From the NCBI GenBank assembly GCA_937960715.1, contig CALGOO010000271.1:1-13957 (forward strand): a DNA stretch of 13,957 nt. The letters run 5' to 3'. Of this stretch, positions 6,200-13,200 are shown piece by piece; within the stretch, counting starts at the first letter, position 1, and each line of letters opens with the position of its first letter. This DNA is from an uncultured Candidatus Competibacteraceae bacterium. GTDB lineage: Bacteria; Pseudomonadota; Gammaproteobacteria; Competibacterales; Competibacteraceae. The notes beneath the pieces were generated by a model, which worked only from the letters and a program-made list of their open reading frames with translations, was not told the origin of the DNA and ran no database searches. A program made the translations under genes and the position numbers.

Positions 6200-6832
6200 T
6201 TAGGCCAGATACTCGTGGCTGATCTGCTGAAACAGCCGCCGCGCCTTCCCATTGAGGAAGGGCGCGACCAGGGACAGCACCTGATAGACCCCCAAACCCA
6301 GGTTGCTGCCCTCGTCCGGAGGGGCGCTGGCGCTGGCGCGGACGCTCTGAAAGTTCAGCCAGTAGGTTGCCACCACCGCGATGTTGCGAGCCAGCGCCGC
6401 GATGTCCTCGCCGGTGGCGTCCATCACGCCCGCCTCCACCAGACCCTTGCAGATGGCGGTGGCGGTGTTGATCTTGCGCTCCAGGATCCGGCGAAAATGA
6501 GTCCGCAGCTTCTTGTTGCGGCTCAGGATGTTGTCGAGGTCGCGGTAGATGAAGCGGTACTCCCAAATGGTTTCGAACACCAGGTGCAGGTACAGCCACA
6601 TGTCCTCCATGTCCGGCACGCGGCGCTCGGGCGTTTGCAACACCGCGTCCATCCGCCGTTCGAACTGCTGGAACAGCAGCCCGATGATTTCATCCTTGCT
6701 GCGGAAATGGTAGTAAAGATTGCCGGGACTGATGTCCAACTCGTCGGCGATATGATTGGTGGTGATGCGGGGCTCGCCGTGCTCGTTGAACAGTTGCAGG
6801 CTGGTTTGCAGGATGCGGTCGCGGGTTTTCAT
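6200..6832 (-). CDS. TetR-family transcriptional regulator, PhaD-like
   Basis: This 210-residue repressor/activator has an N-terminal TetR helix-turn-helix: MKTRDRILQTSLQLFNEHGE, ITTNHIADELDISPGNLYYH (residues about 23-42), then FRSKDEIIGLLFQQFE. The helical C-terminal ligand domain contains WLYLHLVFETIWEYRFIYRD. From memory, this N-terminal half is very close to Pseudomonas PhaD, the TetR-type regulator of the phasin genes phaF/phaI, and the C-terminal layout agrees. It could bind an acyl-CoA-like effector. I chose ATG 6832 because homology begins there; the upstream in-frame ATG at 6952 would add 40 residues unlike the family. No clear SD precedes 6832. The gene is divergent from fadD and convergent with the patatin gene, so control of fadD, of itself and possibly of the phasin operon is likely. 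It may be a paralogue rather than true PhaD. Confidence 0.87.
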   Translation of the reverse strand: MKTRDRILQTSLQLFNEHGEPRITTNHIADELDISPGNLYYHFRSKDEIIGLLFQQFERRMDAVLQTPERRVPDMEDMWLYLHLVFETIWEYRFIYRDLDNILSRNKKLRTHFRRILERKINTATAICKGLVEAGVMDATGEDIAALARNIAVVATYWLNFQSVRASASAPPDEGSNLGLGVYQVLSLVAPFLNGKARRLFQQISHEYLA

Positions 6833-6963
6833 GAGGACGGGCGCGGGTCCGGGCGGGTGGCGGAGCGGGGCCGACGGGAGGGTGTCGTTTAATTGTGGGT
6901 GGTTTTGGACTATTTTCCAACGATCCGGCCTGGCCGGGATCATAAGAACCAAAGGAGGTCAGC
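6833..6963. promoter_or_regulatory. Divergent TetR/fadD control region with candidate operator at 6922-6941
   Basis: The 131-bp gap holds the start regions of both genes. An imperfect palindrome, GATCCGGCC-T-GGCCGGGATC (6922-6941, one extra G in the right arm), lies just upstream of the fadD ribosome binding site AAAGGAGGT (6951-6959). TetR proteins bind short palindromes in such gaps, so this is the best operator candidate. An A/T-rich patch (about 6888-6920) could hold the promoters, but no clean -35/-10 pair stands out. Confidence 0.4.
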
Positions 6964-8631
6964 ATGGAAAAGATTTGGTTGCGCGAATATCCGCCGGGCG
7001 TGCCAGCCGAGGTGGATCTGAATGAATTCGGTTCGTTGAAGGATATTTTGGAAAGAAGCTGCCAGCGGTTCGCCGATCTGCCGGCGTATTCCAACCTGGG
7101 CGTGACCCTGCGCTATCGGGACATCGACCGACTCAGCCGCGCGTTCGGGGCCTGGCTGCAACAAACGCTCGGTTTGGGCAAGGGCGAGCGGGTCGCCCTC
7201 ATGATGCCCAACGTCCTGCAATATCCGGTGGCGCTGTTCGGCATCCTGCGCGCGGGTCTGGTGGTGGTGAACGTCAATCCGCTGTACACGCCCCGCGAGC
7301 TGGAGCACCAGCTCAAGGATTCCGGCGCGGCCGCCATCGTGATCATCGAGAACTTCGCCCACACCCTGCAGGAAGTCTTGAACCAGACCTCGGTCAAGAC
7401 CGTGATCACCACGCAACTCGGCGATCTGTTCCCGTTTCCCAAGCGGCCGCTGGTCAATTTCGTGGTCAAGCGGGTCAAGAAGCTGGTGCCGGCCTGGAAT
7501 GTCCCCGGCGCGATTCCGTTTCGGCGGGCGCTGAGCGAGGGATCGGGCCAGACGCTGGCGGACGTGCCGCTCGATCACGACGATTTGGCGTTCCTGCAAT
7601 ACACCGGCGGCACCACCGGCGTGTCCAAGGGGGCGATGTTGACCCACGGCAACCTGGTGGCGAACTTGCAACAGGCCTCGGCTTGGCTCAGCCCGGTGTC
7701 CAAACCGAGCGAGGAGACCATCATCACCGCCCTGCCGCTGTATCACATCTTCTCGCTCACCGCCAACTGCCTGACCTTCATGAAGGTGGGCGGTCACAAT
7801 ATCCTGATCACCAATCCACGCGATATGCCCGGCTTCGTCAAGGAACTGGGCAAGGTCCGGTTCACCGCCATCACCGGCGTGAACACCCTCTTCAACGGGT
7901 TATTGCACACGCCCGGTTTCGACCGGCTGGATTTCAGCGCCCTCAAGATCAGTTTGGGCGGTGGGATGGCGGTGCAGCGAGCGGTGGCGGAAAGCTGGCG
8001 GAAGGTGACGGGAACGCCGCTGATCGAGGCCTATGGACTGACCGAAACCTCGCCGGCGGCCTGCATCAATCCCCTGAGCTTGCCGGAATACAACGGCAGC
8101 ATCGGCCTGCCGATACCCTCCACCGAATTGTCCATCCGCGATGACGGCGGTCGGGAGCTGGGCATCGGCCAGGACCAGGTCGGCGAAATTTGCGTTCGCG
8201 GCCCGCAGGTGATGCGCGGCTACTGGCGACGGCCCGAGGAAACCGCCCAGGTCATGACCGACGATGGCTACCTGCGCACGGGAGACATCGGTTACGTGGA
8301 CGAGCGGGGCTACGCCCGAATCGTGGATCGCAAGAAGGACATGATCCTGGTGTCCGGCTTCAACGTCTATCCCAACGAAGTCGAGGACGTGGTGGCGCTG
8401 CATCCGGGGGTACTGGAAGCGGCGGCGGTGGGGGTGCCGGACGAGAAGACCGGCGAGGCGGTCAAGCTGGTGGTGGTCAGGAAGGATCCGGCGCTGACCG
8501 CCGAGGCGCTGATCGAGCATTGCCGCCAGCGTTTGACCAGTTACAAGGTCCCGCGCCGGGTCGAGTTTCGGACCGAGCTGCCCAAGACCAACGTCGGCAA
8601 GATTCTGCGGCGGCTGTTGCGGGAGGGATAG
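6964..8631 (+). CDS. fadD: Long-chain fatty acid--CoA ligase, FadD type
   Basis: This 555-residue cytosolic or membrane-associated enzyme activates fatty acids to acyl-CoA with ATP through an acyl-adenylate. Adenylate-forming motifs are intact: the P-loop YTGGTTGVSKGAMLTHGN (residues 213-230), AYGLTET (356-362), LRTGDIGYVDERGY with TGD at 439-441, the fatty-acyl-CoA-synthetase signature around DRKKDMILVSGFNVYPNE (455-472), and the C-terminal catalytic Lys546 in PKTNVGKILRRLL. Length equals E. coli FadD (561) within a few residues. An almost ideal SD, AAAGGAGGT, stands 4 nt before the ATG, suggesting strong translation. Its product is the substrate of ACBP and both WS/DGATs in this window, and the divergent TetR gene probably controls it. 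It could serve beta-oxidation as well as storage. Confidence 0.95.
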   Translation: MEKIWLREYPPGVPAEVDLNEFGSLKDILERSCQRFADLPAYSNLGVTLRYRDIDRLSRAFGAWLQQTLGLGKGERVALMMPNVLQYPVALFGILRAGLVVVNVNPLYTPRELEHQLKDSGAAAIVIIENFAHTLQEVLNQTSVKTVITTQLGDLFPFPKRPLVNFVVKRVKKLVPAWNVPGAIPFRRALSEGSGQTLADVPLDHDDLAFLQYTGGTTGVSKGAMLTHGNLVANLQQASAWLSPVSKPSEETIITALPLYHIFSLTANCLTFMKVGGHNILITNPRDMPGFVKELGKVRFTAITGVNTLFNGLLHTPGFDRLDFSALKISLGGGMAVQRAVAESWRKVTGTPLIEAYGLTETSPAACINPLSLPEYNGSIGLPIPSTELSIRDDGGRELGIGQDQVGEICVRGPQVMRGYWRRPEETAQVMTDDGYLRTGDIGYVDERGYARIVDRKKDMILVSGFNVYPNEVEDVVALHPGVLEAAAVGVPDEKTGEAVKLVVVRKDPALTAEALIEHCRQRLTSYKVPRRVEFRTELPKTNVGKILRRLLREG

Positions 8632-8639
8632 ACATGACT

Positions 8640-8678
8640 CCCTCTCCCCTTGGAAAAGGGTTGGGGTTGGGGTGAGGG
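8640..8678. repeat. CCCTC...GAGGG palindromic repeat with G-quadruplex-type run
   Basis: CCCTC (8640-8644) and GAGGG (8674-8678) bracket an inner stem CCCTT (8647-8651) / AAGGG (8656-8660) with a GGAA loop. The plus strand then reads four G tracts (GGG, GGGG, GGGG, GGG at 8658-8678) with loops of 2, 2 and 3 nt, the classic G-quadruplex pattern. Sequences of this CCCTCTCCCC...GGGGTGAGGG type are known as dispersed intergenic repeats in proteobacteria. It fills the gap between the convergent fadD and hydrolase genes and may serve as their common 3' end. Confidence 0.65.
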
Positions 8679-8685
8679 CGTTGGG

Positions 8686-9501
8686 TCAGGCCGCCGCCTG
8701 GGTATTGATCGCCCGCTCCAGCCAGTCCAGCAAGTGATCCGCCGGCTCGTGCCAGTTCAGTTCCATCATCATGGCGTGGGCCATGTTCGGAAAGATGCGC
8801 ACCTCGGCGTTGCCGTAGAAGCGGGCGGTTTCCTCGACCATCGCCGGCGAGACGAACACGTCGTTGCGCGCGCCGAGCACGAGGATGGGCATCCGCAACT
8901 GACGCGGATTCAACCGCAGCGGATTCAAGCCCATCATGTCCAGCGCCACCACCTGCGATTCGGCCTGGACGAAATCGAAGTACTGCCGCAGTTTCGCCAG
9001 CGGCATGTTTTGGGAAAACAACAGTCGCCGCATCATCTCCGGCGTGCCGTAGGTGGGACCGAGCAGCGAGAACAGGGCCATCTGTTGGAACAGGAACGGA
9101 TGGCGCATTGCCATGTGCAGGTTGGTCGGCAGCAGGCCCTGCGGCGGCACCGAGGCCATCAGCACCACTCCGGCGATCCTGGCGTGATTCTCCAGGTATT
9201 TCTGAATCACCATGCCGCCCATCGAGTGCCCGATCAACACGGGCGGAGCCGGCATGGTCCCGACGGCTTTTTCCAGGTCGGCGACGTAATCGGCCAGTCG
9301 CCAGGTGTGCAGATGCTCGTGACCCTCGCTGCGACCGTGACCGCGCAGGCTGAAGGCGTGCGCTTCGTAGCCCCGTCGCGCGCAATGGGGGAGAAAGTTT
9401 TCATCCCAGCAGCGGGCATCGGCGAACGAACCGTGCATGAACAGCAAGGGCGTCGGCTTGGGTGTGGTTTCGGGATAGCGGCTGATCATCTCCAGTTTCA
9501 T
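8686..9501 (-). CDS. Alpha/beta-fold hydrolase (lysophospholipase-like)
   Basis: This 271-residue protein has the canonical alpha/beta hydrolase triad: oxyanion HGSF (residues 23-26), nucleophile GHSMGG with Ser93, acid Asp214 in LGARNDVFVSP and His242 in NMAHAMMME. A cap region rich in Met and Phe (about 125-195: MRHPFLFQQMALFSLL, FDFVQAESQ) suggests a hydrophobic substrate. No signal peptide is seen, so it is cytosolic. The ATG at 9501 has AGGAC 7 nt upstream. Position beside fadD, and a family that includes monoacylglycerol lipases and lysophospholipases, make an esterase that releases fatty acid for FadD plausible. PHA depolymerase or chloroperoxidase-like activity is possible. It may be the distal gene of the minus-strand group that starts at xseA, but a 109-bp gap (9502-9610) upstream leaves room for its own promoter. 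Confidence 0.88.
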   Translation of the reverse strand: MKLEMISRYPETTPKPTPLLFMHGSFADARCWDENFLPHCARRGYEAHAFSLRGHGRSEGHEHLHTWRLADYVADLEKAVGTMPAPPVLIGHSMGGMVIQKYLENHARIAGVVLMASVPPQGLLPTNLHMAMRHPFLFQQMALFSLLGPTYGTPEMMRRLLFSQNMPLAKLRQYFDFVQAESQVVALDMMGLNPLRLNPRQLRMPILVLGARNDVFVSPAMVEETARFYGNAEVRIFPNMAHAMMMELNWHEPADHLLDWLERAINTQAAA

Positions 9502-9610
9502 GATGAAGGTCCTGTGCGGGCGGGCGGGGAAAATGAGAGGATACGATAAGAGGTCGGATCGAAGCGGCGCTTGCGGGAAATGGTTGCGCGGGTGACGGAT
9601 CGGCGCTTCG

Positions 9611-10201
9611 TCAGCGCAGGGCCACGGTTTTCACCCAAACCAGCTCGCAAGCGCCGGCTCCGGTGTCGTCGCGGCTCAGCGAACTGCGCCAGCGCCAGCC
9701 GTCGTCACGGCGCACGTCGACCAGATAGCCGCTTAAACTGACGATTTGGCCGGCGCGCACCGACTTCAACTGGTCGGCGACGGCGCGCGAGGCGGGAATC
9801 AGATGCATGTTGGCGCTGTGCGTCTCGATCTCCCGGCGCGGGATGGGAAAGGTGGCGGTATGCCAGTAGTAGAAGCGGTTGCGCTGGTGGACGGTGATCT
9901 GGGCCAGCACCGCGCTGTCCGACATCGGCCCCCAGCCCAGCGTCAAATCCACCGGCGCCAGGTCCGCGCCCGCGTCGAAGCGGTAATCTTCCCGACCCAG
10001 TACCCGGGCCTCGATGGTAAATTCCGCCAACGCCTTGATTTCGTATCGATCCTTGCGGAAGGTCGGCGCCGCCGCGTTCAATCGCTGTTGGCGCGGAACG
10101 TCGGGCGCCAGCACGCCGGGCGGCTGTTCGATGGGCCGGTCGCGCCAGGCGAACCAGGCGCCGAGCGCGCAGATCAGGAGCAGGAACCAGAGGCGACGCA
10201 T
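9611..10201 (-). CDS. Conserved membrane-anchored protein of unknown function
   Basis: This 196-residue protein starts with one hydrophobic helix (RRLWFLLLICALGAWFAW, residues 2-19), an uncleaved anchor or signal peptide, and the rest should lie in the periplasm. The body contains EDYRFDAGADLAPVDLTLGW, GPMSDSAVL, FYYWHTATFPIPRREIETHS-ANMHLIPAS, a beta-rich SLSGYLVDV, and DGWRWRSSLSRDDTGAGACE-LVWV. I recognise the pattern as that of an uncharacterised proteobacterial family but can assign no function and see no catalytic motif. The single Cys in GACELVW near the C-terminus stands out. It begins 14 nt after the xseA stop and is probably co-transcribed. No SD is visible before the ATG, so translation may depend on the upstream gene. 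Confidence 0.8.
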   Translation of the reverse strand: MRRLWFLLLICALGAWFAWRDRPIEQPPGVLAPDVPRQQRLNAAAPTFRKDRYEIKALAEFTIEARVLGREDYRFDAGADLAPVDLTLGWGPMSDSAVLAQITVHQRNRFYYWHTATFPIPRREIETHSANMHLIPASRAVADQLKSVRAGQIVSLSGYLVDVRRDDGWRWRSSLSRDDTGAGACELVWVKTVALR

Positions 10202-10215
10202 GGGTGGTGGGCCAT

Positions 10216-11451
10216 TTACTCAAGGGACCTTGCCGAAGCCCAGTCCGCGCTGTCTATGGTCGTGACCGTGCAGCGCAGACGGCCATGACTGAGCAGCGCC
10301 TCCACGACATCGCCGGCGCGGACGGCGTCGGCCCGGCGCAGGATTTCACCATCCGCTGGTCGGCGCACGATGGCGTAACCGCGGTCGAGGGTGGCGAGCG
10401 GACTCAGGGTGTGAATCTGGTCGCTCAGGCCGCGCAGACGCTGGGCGGCGGCTTCCAGACGCTGGCGCGCCGCCGCGCGTAGCCGTTGGTCCAACTCGTC
10501 GAGCCGTTGCGCGCGATCCCGCAGGCGCTGGCGCGGCTGCGCGCGGTCGAGCCGGCGCGTCAGTTCCGCCAGTCGCTCGCGTTGATGGACGAACCGCCGT
10601 TGCAGCGCCCAATCCAGCCGCTCTTCCAGCAACCGGACTTGGCGCAGCCATTCCAGCCGGTCGGGACTGGCCAATTCGGCGGCCGCCGTCGGGGTGGCGG
10701 CGCGCAGGTCGGCGGCGAAATCGGCGATGGTGACGTCGGTTTCGTGGCCGATGCCGGTCACCAGCGGGATGGCGCAGGCGAAAATGGCCCGCGCCACGGT
10801 TTCCTCGTTGAAAGCCCGCAAATCCTCCAGCGACCCGCCGCCGCGCGCCAGCAGCAACACGTCGCAGTCCCGGCGTTCGGAGGCGCGGCGGATGGCGCGG
10901 GCGATCTCTTGCGCCGCGCCGTCGCCCTGCACCGGGACGGGATAGAGCAGGACCGGCAGACCAGGACAACGGCGGCGCAGGGTGGTCAGCACGTCGCGGA
11001 TCGCGGCGCCGGTGGGGGAGGTGATGACGCCGATCCGGTGGGGGAAGCGAGGCAGGGGCCGTTTGTGTTCCGGCGCGAATAGTCCTTCCCGTTCCAGCTT
11101 GAGGCGCAGTTCGTCGTAAGCCCGGCGCAGCGCGCCGGCGCCGGCTTCCTCCACGTATTCGACGATGAGCTGAAAATCGCCGCGCGGTTCGTACAGGCTG
11201 ACCCGACCCCGCGCCAGCACGTGTTGACCGTTACGAGGGCAGTCCCGGAGCAGGAAGGCGCGGCTCTGGAACAGCGCACAGCGGATCTGCGCCTTGGCGT
11301 CCTTGAGCGAGAAATAGAGATGGCCGGAGGATGGGCGGGACAGATTGGAGACTTCGCCCTCCACCCACAGCGACGGAAATTCGCCTTCCAACAGGGCGCG
11401 CGCGGCCTGATTCAGGCGGGAGACGGTGTGGGTTTCGCGATCCGACCGCAT
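10216..11451 (-). CDS. xseA: Exodeoxyribonuclease VII large subunit
   Basis: XseA pairs with the small subunit XseB to form exonuclease VII, which degrades single-stranded DNA in both directions in the cytosol. From the ATG at 11451 the protein has 411 residues. An N-terminal OB-fold (about 8-100: THTVSRLNQAARALLEGEF, WVEGEVSNL, SGHLYFSLKDAKAQIRCALF) is followed by the catalytic core with GVITSPTGAAIRDVLTTLRR (141-160), LLARGGGSLEDLRAFNEE (200-217) and GIGHETDVTIADFAADLRAA (233-252). A long Arg/Leu-rich coiled coil and the C-terminal strand segment TLDRGYAIVR follow. It is somewhat shorter than E. coli XseA (456). ATG 11481 is an equally possible start adding 10 residues; neither has a clear SD. 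The gene is divergent from guaB, as in E. coli. XseB is not in the window. Confidence 0.93.
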   Translation of the reverse strand: MRSDRETHTVSRLNQAARALLEGEFPSLWVEGEVSNLSRPSSGHLYFSLKDAKAQIRCALFQSRAFLLRDCPRNGQHVLARGRVSLYEPRGDFQLIVEYVEEAGAGALRRAYDELRLKLEREGLFAPEHKRPLPRFPHRIGVITSPTGAAIRDVLTTLRRRCPGLPVLLYPVPVQGDGAAQEIARAIRRASERRDCDVLLLARGGGSLEDLRAFNEETVARAIFACAIPLVTGIGHETDVTIADFAADLRAATPTAAAELASPDRLEWLRQVRLLEERLDWALQRRFVHQRERLAELTRRLDRAQPRQRLRDRAQRLDELDQRLRAAARQRLEAAAQRLRGLSDQIHTLSPLATLDRGYAIVRRPADGEILRRADAVRAGDVVEALLSHGRLRCTVTTIDSADWASARSLE

Positions 11452-11617
11452 TAGCCGTGAAGTGTCGTCATGGATAACCATGGGCCAATGCCCGAACAGG
11501 TGGAACAGGCGGGACGTTGTTTTCACGCCGGAGGCCGTCGTAGTCAGTGTACGTGGTTTCAGTGATCCAAAGCTAGGCATGGCTTGGACAGCCCTGGATC
11601 TGGTTGGCCGCTGACCA

Positions 11618-11646
11618 TTTACCGTCCGCGCGTCGTGGCATAGACT
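11618..11646 (+). promoter_or_regulatory. Putative sigma-70 promoter of guaBA
   Basis: TTTACC (11618-11623) and TAGACT (11641-11646), each four of six matches to consensus, are separated by 17 bp and lie 37 bp upstream of the guaB ATG. The bases after the -10 box (AGCCCGC) form a GC-rich discriminator, typical of promoters reduced by ppGpp. Stringent control of guaB is known in E. coli; here it is inferred. Confidence 0.45.
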
Positions 11647-11683
11647 AGCCCGCTTAATTTTTTGCCAAATCCCGAGGCCCGCC

Positions 11684-13147
11684 ATGCGTATCGTTCAGGA
11701 AGCCCTGACCTTCGACGATGTCCTGCTCCTTCCCGCCTATTCCGCGGTGTTGCCCAAGGACGTGAGCCTCACCACCCAACTGACCCGCGCCATCACGCTC
11801 AATATCCCATTGATGTCGGCGGCGATGGATACGGTGACCGAGTCGCGGCTGGCGATCGCCCTGGCGCAGGAAGGCGGCATCGGTATTATCCACAAGAACA
11901 TGCCGGTCGAGAAACAGGCGCAGGAAGTGCGCCGGGTCAAGAAGTACGAAAGCGGCGTCATCAACGACCCCATCGTCACCTCGCCGACCACCACCATCCG
12001 CGAGGTGCGGGCCCTGACCCGCGCCCACCATATTTCCGGCGTGCCGGTGGTGGAGGGTGAAAGCCTGGTCGGCATCGTCACCAGCCGGGATTTGCGTTTC
12101 GAGCACAACATGGATGCGCCGGTCAGCGCCATCATGACGCCGAGGGAGCGGCTGGTGACGGTGCGCGAGGGGGCCAGCCGCGAGGAAATCGTGGCGCTGC
12201 TGCACAAGCACCGCATCGAGAAGGTGCTGGTGATCAATGATCGCTTTCAGTTGCGCGGCATGATCACGGTCAAGGATATTCAGAAATCCAGCGATTTTCC
12301 CCACGCCTGCAAGGACGAATGGGGCCGGCTGCGGACTGGCGCGGCGGTGGGCACCGGCGGCGATACCGAGGAACGGGTGGCGGCGCTGGTGGGGGCCGAT
12401 GTGGATGTGGTCGTGGTGGACACCGCCCACGGCCATTCCCGGAACGTGTTGAACCGGGTGCGGTGGATCAAGCGGCATTTTCCGCGGGTGCAGGTGATCG
12501 GTGGCAACATCGCCACCGCCGCCGCCGCCCGCGATCTGGTGGAAGCGGGGGCCGATGCGGTCAAGGTCGGGATTGGGCCGGGTTCGATCTGCACCACCCG
12601 CATCATCGCCGGGGTCGGCGTGCCCCAGATCAGCGCGGTCGCCAACGTCGCCGAGGCGCTGCGCGATACTGATGCGCCGGTGATCGCCGATGGCGGGGTG
12701 CGCTATTCCGGCGATCTGGCCAAGGCCATCGCCGCCGGCGCGCATTCGGTGATGATCGGCAGCCTGTTCGCCGGGACCGAGGAAGCGCCCGGCGAGATTG
12801 AGCTGTTTCAGGGCCGTTCCTACAAGTCCTATCGGGGCATGGGCTCCATCGGCGCGATGACCCAGCAGCACGGTTCCAGCGACCGCTATTTCCAGGAAGG
12901 CAGCGCGGTCGAAAAGCTGGTGCCGGAGGGCATCGAGGGCCGGGTGCCCTACAAGGGCAGCGTGCTGGCGATTATCGGCCAGTTGATGGGCGGGTTGCGC
13001 TCCAGCATGGGCTATGTCGGCTGCCAGGACATCGCCGAGATGCGCGTCAAGCCGGCGTTCACTCGGGTGACCAGCGCCGGGATGCGGGAGAGCCATGTCC
13101 ACGATGTCGCCATCACCAAGGAAGCCCCGAATTATCGGGTGGAATGA
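11684..13147 (+). CDS. guaB: Inosine-5'-monophosphate dehydrogenase
   Basis: GuaB oxidises IMP to XMP with NAD+, the first committed step to GMP. The 487 residues match the usual bacterial length. The TIM-barrel core begins with LTFDDVLLLPAYS (8-20) and NIPLMSAAMDTVTE. A pair of CBS domains is inserted at about 92-200. The barrel resumes with VVVVDTAHGHS and the catalytic loop GIGPGSICTTR with Cys303, then VIADGGVRYSGDLAKAIAAG, the GMGSIGAM segment and the mobile flap with GSSDRYFQ. All key residues are intact. GAGG stands 6 nt before the ATG. guaA follows after 53 bp, the common guaBA operon, and xseA lies divergently upstream. Confidence 0.98.
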   Translation: MRIVQEALTFDDVLLLPAYSAVLPKDVSLTTQLTRAITLNIPLMSAAMDTVTESRLAIALAQEGGIGIIHKNMPVEKQAQEVRRVKKYESGVINDPIVTSPTTTIREVRALTRAHHISGVPVVEGESLVGIVTSRDLRFEHNMDAPVSAIMTPRERLVTVREGASREEIVALLHKHRIEKVLVINDRFQLRGMITVKDIQKSSDFPHACKDEWGRLRTGAAVGTGGDTEERVAALVGADVDVVVVDTAHGHSRNVLNRVRWIKRHFPRVQVIGGNIATAAAARDLVEAGADAVKVGIGPGSICTTRIIAGVGVPQISAVANVAEALRDTDAPVIADGGVRYSGDLAKAIAAGAHSVMIGSLFAGTEEAPGEIELFQGRSYKSYRGMGSIGAMTQQHGSSDRYFQEGSAVEKLVPEGIEGRVPYKGSVLAIIGQLMGGLRSSMGYVGCQDIAEMRVKPAFTRVTSAGMRESHVHDVAITKEAPNYRVE

Positions 13148-13163
13148 GTTCCGCCCCCCGCCG

Positions 13164-13191
13164 CCTTGACCCTCTCCGACCAGGGGGAAGG
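13164..13191 (+). promoter_or_regulatory. Hairpin over the guaA ribosome binding site
   Basis: CCTTGACCCT (13164-13173) can pair with AGGGGGAAGG (13182-13191) in eight of ten positions around an 8-nt loop. The right arm contains most of the guaA Shine-Dalgarno sequence (AAGGA, 13188-13192), 8 nt before the ATG. It could tune GuaA translation relative to GuaB, or simply be a decayed copy of the CCCTCTCC-type dispersed repeat seen near 8640. Confidence 0.35.
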
Positions 13192-13200
13192 ACTGCCGTC

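Noticed and set aside
6215..6892. A 225-codon plus-strand frame opposite the TetR gene
   Set aside because: It is antisense to a protein with an intact TetR helix-turn-helix and has no motif of its own.
11654..13102. A 482-codon open frame antisense to guaB
   Set aside because: It has the same shadow composition (His, Gly, Asp rich) and no recognisable domain; guaB is beyond doubt on the plus strand.
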